Origin: Corynebacterium kefirresidentii
GTDB taxonomy: Bacteria > Actinomycetota > Actinomycetes > Mycobacteriales > Mycobacteriaceae
Assembly: GCA_002154655.1 (NCBI GenBank)
Contig: NGUZ01000009.1
Span: 1-64,000 of the forward strand
Direction of reading: 5' to 3'
DNA: 64,000 nucleotides
Shown: piece by piece, positions 9,726 to 18,327 of the stretch
How the letters are laid out: each line of letters begins with the position of its first letter
How positions within the stretch are numbered: the first letter of the stretch is position 1
Notes under the pieces: generated by a model
The model's database searches: none
Seen by the model: the letters and a program-made list of their open reading frames with translations, nothing else
Told to the model about the DNA's origin: nothing
Program-made: the position numbers and the translations under genes

Positions 9726-10051
9726 GAATCGCCCCCGTCATCGATATCATCGCCCTGATGCTCTTTGCTGTGGCTGCCCGCCTCGCCCACGGCGGGCTAA
9801 GTTTTTCCACCTGGGTTGATGCTTTCTGGCCTTGGGCCATCGGCGCTCTCATCGGCTGGGCTATCATCCTGGCCACCAAGGTGCAGGGCAAATGGAAGGA
9901 AGGCGGCGTCGTCTGGTTAAGCACCATCGTGGGCGGCATGGCCCTGTGGATGTTGGTGAACGGCCGACTCCCACACTGGAGCTTCCTCATCGTGGCATCC
10001 GTCATGTCCGCGCTATTCTTCTTCGGCTGGCGGCTTTTCGCCCGCAAATAA
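9722..10051 (+). CDS. DUF3054 membrane protein
   Basis: Small 109-residue protein with four predicted membrane segments and the DUF3054 pattern: an early Asp in the first segment (VIDIIALMLFA), a central WAIGALIGW helix and a C-terminal basic end. Function unknown. Its ATG overlaps the previous stop (ATGA), indicating translational coupling as the last gene of the trmB-mmpL3 operon. A strong bidirectional terminator follows immediately. Confidence 0.85.
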   Translation: MRIAPVIDIIALMLFAVAARLAHGGLSFSTWVDAFWPWAIGALIGWAIILATKVQGKWKEGGVVWLSTIVGGMALWMLVNGRLPHWSFLIVASVMSALFFFGWRLFARK

Positions 10052-10081
10052 AAATAAGGAGGGTTAAACCCTCCTTATTTT
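10051..10081. terminator. Bidirectional terminator
   Basis: Perfect 15-bp inverted repeat (10051-10065 with 10067-10081) with AAAATAAGGAGGG / CCCTCCTTATTTT arms and a T run on both strands. It ends the plus-strand mmpL3 operon and, on the minus strand, sits ten bases after the stop codon of the 31-codon peptide gene, supporting that gene as a real transcription unit end. Confidence 0.92.
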
Positions 10082-10090
10082 TTGCTCGTT

Positions 10091-10186
10091 TTACTTGGAG
10101 CTTACCGGTACGCCTGCCTGATTGAGAATATCGGCAACGAAACCAATGATCTCGCTGATGATATCCACAGCACTAGATAGAATCAT
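10091..10186 (-). CDS. 31-residue amphipathic peptide, PorA/PorH-like in character
   Basis: A short ORF with an ideal ribosome-binding site: AAGGAG (10193-10198) six bases before the ATG. The peptide begins MILSSAVDIISEIIGF and ends GVPVSSK. Polar residues fall at 4/5, 8, 11/12, 15, 19 and 22/23, exactly the three-to-four spacing of an amphipathic helix, with the other positions Ile, Leu, Val, Phe or Ala. Net charge is slightly negative, there is no signal peptide, and several Ser are available. C. glutamicum PorA (45 aa) and PorH (57 aa) are tiny, acidic, signal-less amphipathic porins that are O-mycolated. Being the last gene behind pks13 and accD3, just before a terminator, it fits that class, but I see no direct sequence match to PorA or PorH. 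Confidence 0.7.
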   Translation of the reverse strand: MILSSAVDIISEIIGFVADILNQAGVPVSSK

Positions 10187-10192
10187 AAATAA

Positions 10193-10219
10193 CTCCTTGA
10201 CTAGGATTGGGACTTTATA
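10193..10219 (-). promoter_or_regulatory. Possible promoter and RBS of the 31-codon gene
   Basis: The 61-bp gap after accD3 contains, on the minus strand, a TATAAA hexamer (10214-10219) resembling a corynebacterial -10 box and then AAGGAG at 10193-10198. No good -35 is evident. The peptide gene could have its own promoter here in addition to read-through from accD3. Confidence 0.4.
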
Positions 10220-10247
10220 TTCCTATCGCTAATCAAAGCACACTACG

Positions 10248-11804
10248 TTACATCGGGGCAATGGTGTGCTTCTTCGGCAGATCACTTTCCTGCTTCGTTG
10301 CCAGCTGCCGCAGCGCTTGGCGAAGAGCCAACCGGGATTGACTCGGCTGAATCATCGCGTCCAAATAGCCGCGCTCGGCCGCGACATAGGGCGCAGTCAT
10401 AGTCTCATCGTAGAAGTCCATGAACATCTTCTTGGTCATCTCGCGCTGCTCAGGGGTCTCGGCGGCGTCTAGCTGTTTACCGGCGATCATCACCACGGCG
10501 GCGGCCGCGCCCATCACGGCGATCTGCGCGGTTGGCCACGCCAGGTTAATATCACCGGTCAGATTCTTCGAGCCCATCACGGCATAGGCACCGCCGTAGG
10601 CTTTGCGCACGATGAGCGAGACCTTCGGCACGGTGGCTTCCACCACGGCGAAGGCAAACTTGGCGCCGCGGTGGATAAGTCCCACCTTTTCCTGCTCCAC
10701 GCCCGGCAGGTAGCCCGGGGTATCCACTACGAAGACCAGCGGAATATTATAGGCATCGCAGATGCGGATAAAGCGCGCGCCCTTATCGGCGGCGTCGGCA
10801 TCAATGCAGCCGGCAAGGTGCATGGGGTTATTGGCCACGAAGCCAACGGTCTTGCCATCGATGCGGCCAAAGGCGGTGATCATATTGGGGGCGAAGTTCT
10901 CTTGAATCTCAATGAGATCCTCGTCATCGCCCAGCTGGGTCAACAAGTCCATCATGTCGTAGCCAGCATTAGTGTCATCCGGCATGAAGGCATTGAGCTC
11001 TTCGTCTTCGGCCACTTCGGCGTCGGCAGGCGCAGCGAACTCCGGTGACTCATCAAAGCAGGTCAGCGGCAGGTGGTCCAGGAGATCGCGCACCATGTCG
11101 AAGGCGTCTTCCTCAGAGGGAACGACGGCCGAAACATTGCCGTTGAGCTCCTGCTGGCGAGCGCCACCCAGCTCGGCGGAGGTAACGTCCTCACCGGTGA
11201 CCTCACGAATCACGTTGGGGCCAGTGACATACATTTCCGCTTCCTGGTCCACGGCAATCACAAAGTCCGTGGTCACGGGAGCATAGACGGCACCGCCAGC
11301 GGACTTACCCATCATGATGGAAATCTGTGGGCTGCGGCCGGACAGCGGCAGCTGGCGCCGGGCGATCTCGGAGTACATGGCCAACGAGGTCACCGCATCC
11401 TGGATACGGGCGCCGCCGGAATCCTGAATGCCGATGACCGGGCAGCCGATCTTGATGGCCATATCCATGACCTCGGTAACCTTCTTGCCAAAGGTCACGC
11501 CGACAGAGCCACCGTAGACGGTCTTATCGTGAGCGTAGATGCACACTGGGCGGCCGGAGATGCGGCCATAGCCGGTGACCACGCCATCAGAATAGATGGC
11601 CTCAGGGTCACCAGGGGTCTTGCCCAGAGAACCAGTCTCGACGAAGGAACCCTCATCTAGCAGTTCATTGATGCGCTGGCGAGGCGTGGTGCGTCCAGCC
11701 TCGTCGCGGCGCTTGCGCGAGCGCTCGCTTCCCGGGTCCTGCGCCTTATCTAGGCGCTCACGCAGGTCAGCGAGTTTCTCAGCGGTTGTCTGCTTGGCCG
11801 CCAC
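10248..11804 (-). CDS. accD3: Acyl-CoA carboxylase beta subunit for mycolate synthesis
   Basis: Carboxyltransferase subunit (518 residues) that carboxylates a long-chain acyl-CoA to give the extender unit used by Pks13. The N-terminal carboxyltransferase half contains IQDSGGARIQDAV (oxyanion region) and MGKSAGGAVYAPV; the C-terminal half contains VDTPGYLPG and KAYGGAYAVMG. Gene order with pks13 and fadD32 matches accD4-pks13-fadD32 of M. tuberculosis and accD3 of C. glutamicum. The GTG start at 11804 lies inside the end of pks13 (26-bp overlap) and is preceded by GAGGAG, so translation is probably coupled to Pks13. The biotinylated alpha subunit is not in the window. Confidence 0.95.
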   Translation of the reverse strand: MAAKQTTAEKLADLRERLDKAQDPGSERSRKRRDEAGRTTPRQRINELLDEGSFVETGSLGKTPGDPEAIYSDGVVTGYGRISGRPVCIYAHDKTVYGGSVGVTFGKKVTEVMDMAIKIGCPVIGIQDSGGARIQDAVTSLAMYSEIARRQLPLSGRSPQISIMMGKSAGGAVYAPVTTDFVIAVDQEAEMYVTGPNVIREVTGEDVTSAELGGARQQELNGNVSAVVPSEEDAFDMVRDLLDHLPLTCFDESPEFAAPADAEVAEDEELNAFMPDDTNAGYDMMDLLTQLGDDEDLIEIQENFAPNMITAFGRIDGKTVGFVANNPMHLAGCIDADAADKGARFIRICDAYNIPLVFVVDTPGYLPGVEQEKVGLIHRGAKFAFAVVEATVPKVSLIVRKAYGGAYAVMGSKNLTGDINLAWPTAQIAVMGAAAAVVMIAGKQLDAAETPEQREMTKKMFMDFYDETMTAPYVAAERGYLDAMIQPSQSRLALRQALRQLATKQESDLPKKHTIAPM

Positions 11805-14800
11805 GTACCTTCTCCTCGATCCATTCGTTCATATGCTTGCCCACGATGCCGATGGCCGGCTCGTCCGGCACTGCAAGGTGATCGCCTTGCAGCTGCACAA
11901 TTTCCAGATCCTTAACGATAACTCCCCAACCGCCGTCGGGGTCAATCTCAGCGTAGCGCGGCTCCAGCTCAATCGCACCGTCGTGCATCCGCTCGGAGCG
12001 GAAAAGCAGAACCGGCACGGTCACATCGGCCCAGCGGTGGAAGTCAATCTTGGCCAGAATCTGGTTATCCACGAAAGAGGCACGCTGGTGCTCCAGCACG
12101 CCTGCGGCTAGGCCGTGCTCGGAGGCGTCGGTAGTAGCGAGGAACTCCGCCAACATGGTCATGAGCGCATCCTCGCCCATGGTCTCGAGCATCTCGTACG
12201 GCGGTTCAAAGTCCAGCCCGTAGGTCTTCTTGGCAAAGGCCGCGTAGCGCTCCCACCGGGCACGGGTTTCTTCCGGCGTATCCGGAGCCGGGTTCGACGG
12301 CTGAGTGGTATCCAGCAGCGCGATGAACGCCACCTCTACCGAGTCCTGGGTGCGCTTGTGCAGCTGGTAGGCCACCTCATAGGCCAGCGCGCCACCGAAG
12401 GACCACCCGCCGAGCACGACCTTTCGGCCGCGAGCGTAGTGCAGGATGTCCTCGATATAAGCCTCGGCGCGCTCCTCCAGCGAGCCCTCGACGCGCTCTA
12501 CGCCGTAGACTGCCACGTCCTCGGGCAGGCGGCGGGTTAGTGGCTGGTAGACCACAGTGGTGCCGCCGGCTGGGTGGAACATGAATACGGCCGGACCATC
12601 AGCCTCGCGCAGGACGCGGATATTGCCTTCTACCTCGGTCTCCAGTCCTTCGCGGACGAGGTCGGCCAAAGTCTCTAGCGCCTCGGCCTCGTGGACCTGC
12701 TGGGCGGTGACCTCGATGCCAGCACGCTCGGTGAGGCGCTCGGCGATTTGGGTCGCTACCTCATCGCTTACCTCTGGCAGCGCCGAGGTAACGCCCGCAG
12801 CTGCCTTACCGGTAAAGGTAGCCCAGGTGCCAAAGACCATGCGCTCCGAAGCATCACGCGGGGCAACGCCGACGCCCTGGCCGGGTTCGTCCTCTTCTGG
12901 TGCAGGGGTGTCCGCAGAAGCAATCTCGCTGGTATCCACGTTGCCGCCAGCCACGGCCTCTTCCACCATGGCAATGACGTCGGCCAAAGAGGCATCGCGT
13001 AGCGCCTGCACCTGCAGCGGCGGAATCTGGAAGTCATTTTCCACGCGGTTCTTAATGCGCATGCCCATCAGCGAATCCAGGCCCAAATCAATGAGCGGCA
13101 ACTCGCGTGGCAGGTCAGAGACGTCGTAGCCCATGGATTCCGACACGATGAGTGCGAGGCGGTCTTCCACGGTTTCCTCCGCGGGATCCCAACGTACGGC
13201 ATCAACTTCTGCGGTTGCTGCAGGCTCGCTTTCAGGCACATCGGCCACGCCCGGGATAGGCGCCGCGCCCAAGTCCAAGGCGGAGGCAAAACCTTCTGCC
13301 AAAAGTTCCGTCTGTGCGCCTCGGACGGCGTAGACGGCTACGGACATACCACCGATGGACTGGCTCACCACCGTGGTGACCTCACCGCGCGGTGGCAGGT
13401 CGGCGTGTTCTTCGGTAGCGATGATGCGCGCCCCAGGCTTGACGGCCTCGGCCGCCGCCTCCACGATGGCCAGCGCAGATGGCGCCTGATCCGCATTGGT
13501 AGAGAAGGCAACCTTGCCCTCTGGCAGATTGACGCGTGCACCCGGCAGGCCGGATACGCCGGCCGACGGACGCGCGTTGGTCCAGAAGCGCTGGCGGTTG
13601 AACTGGGTATAGGGCGCCTCTACGCGCGCACCGGAGCCAAATACCGCGCCAAAGTCCACCGGCATGCCAGCGACATAGAGCTTGCTGAGCAGATCCAGCA
13701 AAGACTCGGTGGGATCCACCTTGCGCTTCAACGCATACAGCAGCTGCGCATCGGCCTTGCCCACGGCGAAGGCGGTGGACATGAGGCCCATCAGCGCCAC
13801 CGGGTTCGGCGAGATTTCCACCAGCTGGGTGTGGCCGGCGGCGAAGGCCGCCTCGGTGGCATCCTGCAGGTAGACCGAGTGGCGGGTCATGCGCAGCCAA
13901 TAGTCCTCATCGTGCACGGTGGTACCAGGGCGATAAACCTCGCCCTTATCCACGGAGGAAAACAGCGGAGTATGCAGCGGCTTGGCTTCCATGCCGGCAA
14001 TGGCTGCATGCAGCTCGCCCAGGATGGGGTCCACGGCCGAGGTATGCCCGGCGGCCTTCACATTAAGCGCACGGGCGAACTTGCCCTCGCCGTCGAGCTT
14101 TTCCACCAGGTCCAGCACCTCTTGGCGTGGGCCGCCCACGGTGGTCATACCGGGTCCGGTATACACGGCGGGTTCGATATTGCCGTCGAGCGCGGCAATA
14201 TCCTCGGCCGAGAGCTCTACGACGGCCATGGCTCCTTGCTCGGCATCGCTTAGCGACGCCTCACCCTCACCCATCAACCGTGCACGGTGGCAGGCAATGA
14301 CCATGGCGTCCTCTGCGGAGATGCCGCCTGCGGCATAGGCCGCGGCAATCTCGCCCATGGACATGCCCATGACGCCGGCCGGGCGCACGCCAAAGGAAGC
14401 GAGCAAATCCGTCACTGCAATCTGAATAGCAGTAATAGCTACCTGAGCAGTCTCGGTGTCATATGTTTGAGCATCGTCGTTGACGATGTCCAAGATGGAC
14501 CATCCGGACTCAAAGTCCACGATTTTATCTAGTTCTTCCAAGCGCGCCGTGAACTGCGGCGAGAGCGCAATCATGTCCTTGGCCATCTTGCGGTGCTGAG
14601 AGCCAAATCCGGAGTACACAAATACCGGACCCGGCACCTGCGGGGAATCCGCAGCGGCGATACCGACGGATACCTTGCCCTCAGCCACCTGGCGCAAGCG
14701 CTTGACTGCTTCCTCGGTGGAGCTAGCCACCACGACGGCGCGAGAACGGGAGTGATTGCGGCGGGCGACGGTACGGGCGACGTCGACAAGCGCGGGCTTT

Positions 14801-16491
14801 TCCGCCTCAATGAAGTCCGCCAACAGGGCCGCAGCGCGTGCCCGGCGCGATGGCAAGAGGCCAGAAACCGGCAACGCGACCATTTCCGTGGAAAGCTGCG
14901 GCTCGCGCTCGGCCGGGGTGCCGCGGTAATCGGTGAGCACGACGTGCGCATTGGTGCCACCAAAGCCAAAACCGGATACGCCAGCAACCTTGCGGCCGGA
15001 GTATTCGGGCCACTCGCGCGGGCCCTCGACTACTTCCAGGCGCTCTGCTTCGAAATCGATATAACGGTTCGGCGCCGAGTAATTGATATTCGCCGGAATC
15101 ACATCATTGCGCATGGCCTGGATGACCTTGATAAGACCCACCACGCCCGCGGCGGATTCGGAGTGGCCGATATTGGTTTTGGCAGATCCCAGCAAAATCG
15201 GCGTATCCGCGCCACGACCGGCGCCGAGCACCCGCCCCAAAGCAGAAGCTTCGATCGGATCACCCAAGATGGTGCCGGTGCCGTGCGCCTCGATATAGTC
15301 CACATCTTGCGGATTCACACCCGCATCCGCATAAGCTCGGCGGAGCACATCCTCCTGTGCCTCTGGATTTGGGGCGGTCAAGCCGTTGGAGTGGCCATCG
15401 GAGTTGACGGCCGAGCCTTTAATGACGGCCAAGATATCATCGCCGTCCGCTTCCGCGTCCTCCAGGCGCTTGAGCACGAGGACACCAGCGGCATCGGCAC
15501 GCACGATGCCATCGGCGTCGTCAGAAAAAGCGTGAATGGCACTCGTCGGAGAGGTAACGCCCAATTCAGAAAACGCCGTCGACGCGTGGGGAGCGGCTAG
15601 GATATTGACGCCACCGGCCAGGGCCACGTCCGCGCTTCCCGTGCGCAAGTCCTTCACCGCCTGATTGACGGCTACGAGGGAGGAGGAGCAGGCCGTATCC
15701 ACATTGATGGAGGGGCCACGGAAATCCAGGGCATAGGAAATGCGATTGGCCACCACAGCAGAAGAAATGCCGGTCAGCGCATAAGGATGCATCTCGGCGG
15801 AATCGGCACCGATGAGCATGCCGTAGTCATTATTGGTCGAGCCCATGTACACACCAGTCTGCGTGCCGCGTAGCTCGTTGGCAGGAAGTCCAGCGTTTTC
15901 TAGCGCTTCCCACACCAGCTCCAACAGGATGCGCTGCTGGGGATCCATATTGGCAGCCTCAAGTGGAGACAGGCCAAAAAATTCCGCATCAAAAGAGGCG
16001 ATGTCTTCAAGGTAACCGCCATCGGTATTTTGCTGAGCGATCTTCTCGCTCATTACCGGATCGGCGGAGTATTCGGACCACCGACCCACTGGCAACGGTC
16101 CGGTGCCTGCGCGGGATTCCGCCAACATAGACCAGAACTCTTGGGCATTCTTGGCGCCCGGGAAGCGTCCGGAAAGACCAATGACCGCAACGTCGGATCC
16201 CTGCGCGATCCGCGGGGTGCGCTCTTCCGGCTGGGGCGCCGCCGGTGCGTTCAGCAGGCGGTCCGCCAGCAGCTCGATGGTGGGATACTCATATGCCACG
16301 GTGGCATCGAGGCGGGTGCCCAGAAGGTTTTCCAGCTCGCCGGATAGCACTACAGCATCCCGCGAGGAGAGGCCATAATTTTCCAAAGGCTTGGAATCTA
16401 GAATCTCTTCGGCGGAAACACCGGTGGCCTGGGCGACCCAGTCACGCAGCCATGCTCGCAGTTGCTCGATGGTCATAAAAAGGTCTTTCAT
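11779..16491 (-). CDS. pks13: Polyketide synthase Pks13, mycolate condensase
   Basis: Catalyses the Claisen condensation that makes the mycolic beta-ketoester. Domains in order along 1570 residues: N-terminal carrier protein (phosphopantetheine Ser in GLSSRD, S43); ketosynthase (C268 in DTACSSS, H403 in EAHGTGT, H443); acyltransferase (S711 in GMSMGE); second carrier protein (S1140 in GLDSL); thioesterase (S1364 in GGWSFGG). This ACP-KS-AT-ACP-TE layout is specific for Pks13, and the thioesterase domain transfers the product to trehalose. The family methionine at 16476 (MTIEQL) has a better upstream purine stretch than the one at 16491 and may be the true start. Linker residues 1185-1205 are acidic and Pro-rich. 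Confidence 0.98.
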   Translation of the reverse strand: MKDLFMTIEQLRAWLRDWVAQATGVSAEEILDSKPLENYGLSSRDAVVLSGELENLLGTRLDATVAYEYPTIELLADRLLNAPAAPQPEERTPRIAQGSDVAVIGLSGRFPGAKNAQEFWSMLAESRAGTGPLPVGRWSEYSADPVMSEKIAQQNTDGGYLEDIASFDAEFFGLSPLEAANMDPQQRILLELVWEALENAGLPANELRGTQTGVYMGSTNNDYGMLIGADSAEMHPYALTGISSAVVANRISYALDFRGPSINVDTACSSSLVAVNQAVKDLRTGSADVALAGGVNILAAPHASTAFSELGVTSPTSAIHAFSDDADGIVRADAAGVLVLKRLEDAEADGDDILAVIKGSAVNSDGHSNGLTAPNPEAQEDVLRRAYADAGVNPQDVDYIEAHGTGTILGDPIEASALGRVLGAGRGADTPILLGSAKTNIGHSESAAGVVGLIKVIQAMRNDVIPANINYSAPNRYIDFEAERLEVVEGPREWPEYSGRKVAGVSGFGFGGTNAHVVLTDYRGTPAEREPQLSTEMVALPVSGLLPSRRARAAALLADFIEAEKPALVDVARTVARRNHSRSRAVVVASSTEEAVKRLRQVAEGKVSVGIAAADSPQVPGPVFVYSGFGSQHRKMAKDMIALSPQFTARLEELDKIVDFESGWSILDIVNDDAQTYDTETAQVAITAIQIAVTDLLASFGVRPAGVMGMSMGEIAAAYAAGGISAEDAMVIACHRARLMGEGEASLSDAEQGAMAVVELSAEDIAALDGNIEPAVYTGPGMTTVGGPRQEVLDLVEKLDGEGKFARALNVKAAGHTSAVDPILGELHAAIAGMEAKPLHTPLFSSVDKGEVYRPGTTVHDEDYWLRMTRHSVYLQDATEAAFAAGHTQLVEISPNPVALMGLMSTAFAVGKADAQLLYALKRKVDPTESLLDLLSKLYVAGMPVDFGAVFGSGARVEAPYTQFNRQRFWTNARPSAGVSGLPGARVNLPEGKVAFSTNADQAPSALAIVEAAAEAVKPGARIIATEEHADLPPRGEVTTVVSQSIGGMSVAVYAVRGAQTELLAEGFASALDLGAAPIPGVADVPESEPAATAEVDAVRWDPAEETVEDRLALIVSESMGYDVSDLPRELPLIDLGLDSLMGMRIKNRVENDFQIPPLQVQALRDASLADVIAMVEEAVAGGNVDTSEIASADTPAPEEDEPGQGVGVAPRDASERMVFGTWATFTGKAAAGVTSALPEVSDEVATQIAERLTERAGIEVTAQQVHEAEALETLADLVREGLETEVEGNIRVLREADGPAVFMFHPAGGTTVVYQPLTRRLPEDVAVYGVERVEGSLEERAEAYIEDILHYARGRKVVLGGWSFGGALAYEVAYQLHKRTQDSVEVAFIALLDTTQPSNPAPDTPEETRARWERYAAFAKKTYGLDFEPPYEMLETMGEDALMTMLAEFLATTDASEHGLAAGVLEHQRASFVDNQILAKIDFHRWADVTVPVLLFRSERMHDGAIELEPRYAEIDPDGGWGVIVKDLEIVQLQGDHLAVPDEPAIGIVGKHMNEWIEEKVRGGQADNR

Positions 16492-16519
16492 TACGGAAAA
16501 ATACTAAATAGCAAAGGGG

Positions 16520-16555
16520 TATATCGCTATATTTTGTCACTTTGTTAGCGATATA
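16520..16555. promoter_or_regulatory. AT-rich inverted repeat between fadD32 and pks13
   Basis: Perfect 10-bp arms TATATCGCTA (16520-16529) and TAGCGATATA (16546-16555) separated by 16 AT-rich bases. The right arm ends at the base next to the fadD32 stop codon. It lies in the only gap between fadD32 and pks13, so it could be an operator or promoter for pks13-accD3, a processing hairpin, or a weak attenuator. There is no adjacent T run. Confidence 0.55.
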
Positions 16556-18268
16556 TCAGAATCCCACATAATTCTTCTTGGCTACGCGGCGCGCAATCTT
16601 GCCGGAGGACGTGCGGTTGATTTCGCCAGGTGCCTTCCACACGATGTCATCCGGAGTGATGCCGTGGTGGGCAGTGACCGCGGTGCGAATGGCCTCGGTT
16701 GCCTCGGCATCGCCGGACGGCTGCGCATCATCGGCGCGCTCCACCAGCAAAACGAGGGACTCAGAGTCATTGCCTTCCACGGAGAAGGCCGCAACGGAAT
16801 CCGGGCGAACCTGTGCGGAAGCGGCTTGCACCGTGCCCTCAATATCCTGCGGATAATGGTTGCGCCCAGCAATGACGATGAGATCCTTCAGGCGGCCGGT
16901 GATATACAATTCCCCATCCACGATGGTTGCCAAGTCTCCGGTGGCCATCCAGTAATCGTCTTCCGGTAGGCCATCTTGTTGACGCTCACCCAGCGTATTG
17001 CGGAAGGTCCCAGCAGTTTCCTCTGGGCGGTTGAGGTAGCCGGTGGCCATATTGGGACCGTGGACCCAGATTTCTCCGATAACGCCGTCCTTCACCTCGG
17101 CGCGAGTTTCCGGATCTACAATGGCGAGGTGTTGATGAGGCACGCACTGTCCATTGGAGGCGTAGGCAACGGTGTCTTCGGATTTATCCTCGATGACGGC
17201 GCGACCTGCAGCTAGCTCCGCGCGGTTAAAGTGCGCGATGACCGGGCGCTTGTCAGTTTGCGGGGTAGACACAATAAGCGCCGCTTCTGCCAGGCCATAG
17301 GACGGACGCAGTACGGAACGGTCCACGCTGAAGGCATCGAGGAAGGATTCCACGGCCGATTCGGTCACCGGCTCGGAACCGATAATGATGCCGGCCACGT
17401 GCGAGAAATCTGCATCCTCGGCATGGCGAGCAGCGAGTTCCAAGGCAAAGTTCGGGATGGCGGCATAGGTGGCCTGCTTGCCCGCGGTGAGGCGCCGGAC
17501 CCAGCGATCCGGGTGTTGGATGAAATCACGTGGGGTCATCATCTCGAAGTCCAAGCCCAAAATGGTAACGAATACGGCCAAGATGATGCCCATATCGTGG
17601 TGCATTGGCAGCCAGGAGACGATGCGAGCCGGCATCTGAAATTGCAGCGCTTGGAAGATCTGCGCAACATTGGTGATGATCGCTCGGTTGGTGAGCTCCA
17701 CGCCGGCCGGGGTCCGGGTGGACCCGGACGTGTACTGCAGGAAAGCGGTGTCCTCTGCGCTTCCTTCCACGGGTGTCCAAGAGTCAGCCAGGGAATCAGG
17801 AAGGGCGTCGATGGAAATGACGCGCGGGCGCTCACGCTGGGCGGAGAAGTACTTACGCACAGCGGCGGCAGAAACACGATTCGTCACCACGATGGACGGT
17901 TCGCAATCACCGAATACGGCCCTAAGGTGGTCGGTGTGGCCCGGCTCATTGGGATCATAAAGCGGAATCGGCACCATGCCCGCGTACAGGGCGCCCAAGA
18001 AACCAAAGACGTATTCCGGTGAATTACCAGCCAAGATGGCAACGCGGGTGCCCGGATCTGCTACCTGCTGCAGTCGCGCCGCCACCACCTTGATGCGTTT
18101 ATTGACCTGCGCGCGGCTAAGCTCCCGGCAGGTTTCTTCCTCACCGTAGATCCACTGGCGCATAACCACACGGTCTGGGTCAGTCTCCGCCTGGTAGAGC
18201 CTTTCTGCCAGCTGGGCCAAACTGAACTCGGGCGCTAGGAATTGCCCCATCTGCGCTTTCAGATCCAT
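16556..18268 (-). CDS. fadD32: Long-chain fatty-acyl-AMP ligase FadD32
   Basis: Adenylates the long acyl chain and loads it onto the N-terminal carrier domain of Pks13. The 570-residue product has the ANL-family P-loop FLQYTSGSTRTPAG (about residues 173-186), the LPMHHDMG motif typical of FAAL-type ligases, the adenine-binding PSYGLAEA stretch, YWMATGDLA, and the C-terminal RLKDLIVIAGRNHYPQDIE hinge. The C-terminal domain ends in GKIARR. Start ATG at 18268 is preceded by AAGGAG. At 570 residues it is somewhat shorter than mycobacterial FadD32. Confidence 0.96.
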   Translation of the reverse strand: MDLKAQMGQFLAPEFSLAQLAERLYQAETDPDRVVMRQWIYGEEETCRELSRAQVNKRIKVVAARLQQVADPGTRVAILAGNSPEYVFGFLGALYAGMVPIPLYDPNEPGHTDHLRAVFGDCEPSIVVTNRVSAAAVRKYFSAQRERPRVISIDALPDSLADSWTPVEGSAEDTAFLQYTSGSTRTPAGVELTNRAIITNVAQIFQALQFQMPARIVSWLPMHHDMGIILAVFVTILGLDFEMMTPRDFIQHPDRWVRRLTAGKQATYAAIPNFALELAARHAEDADFSHVAGIIIGSEPVTESAVESFLDAFSVDRSVLRPSYGLAEAALIVSTPQTDKRPVIAHFNRAELAAGRAVIEDKSEDTVAYASNGQCVPHQHLAIVDPETRAEVKDGVIGEIWVHGPNMATGYLNRPEETAGTFRNTLGERQQDGLPEDDYWMATGDLATIVDGELYITGRLKDLIVIAGRNHYPQDIEGTVQAASAQVRPDSVAAFSVEGNDSESLVLLVERADDAQPSGDAEATEAIRTAVTAHHGITPDDIVWKAPGEINRTSSGKIARRVAKKNYVGF

Positions 18269-18327
18269 GGAATCTCCTTAAGTGAATGGTTTCTTTAATA
18301 AAACTATCGGAGGGTGGGGAATTGCTG

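Noticed and set aside
13405..15600. Two long frames antisense to pks13
   Set aside because: Both lie wholly inside Pks13 catalytic domains and have no start signals or domains of their own.
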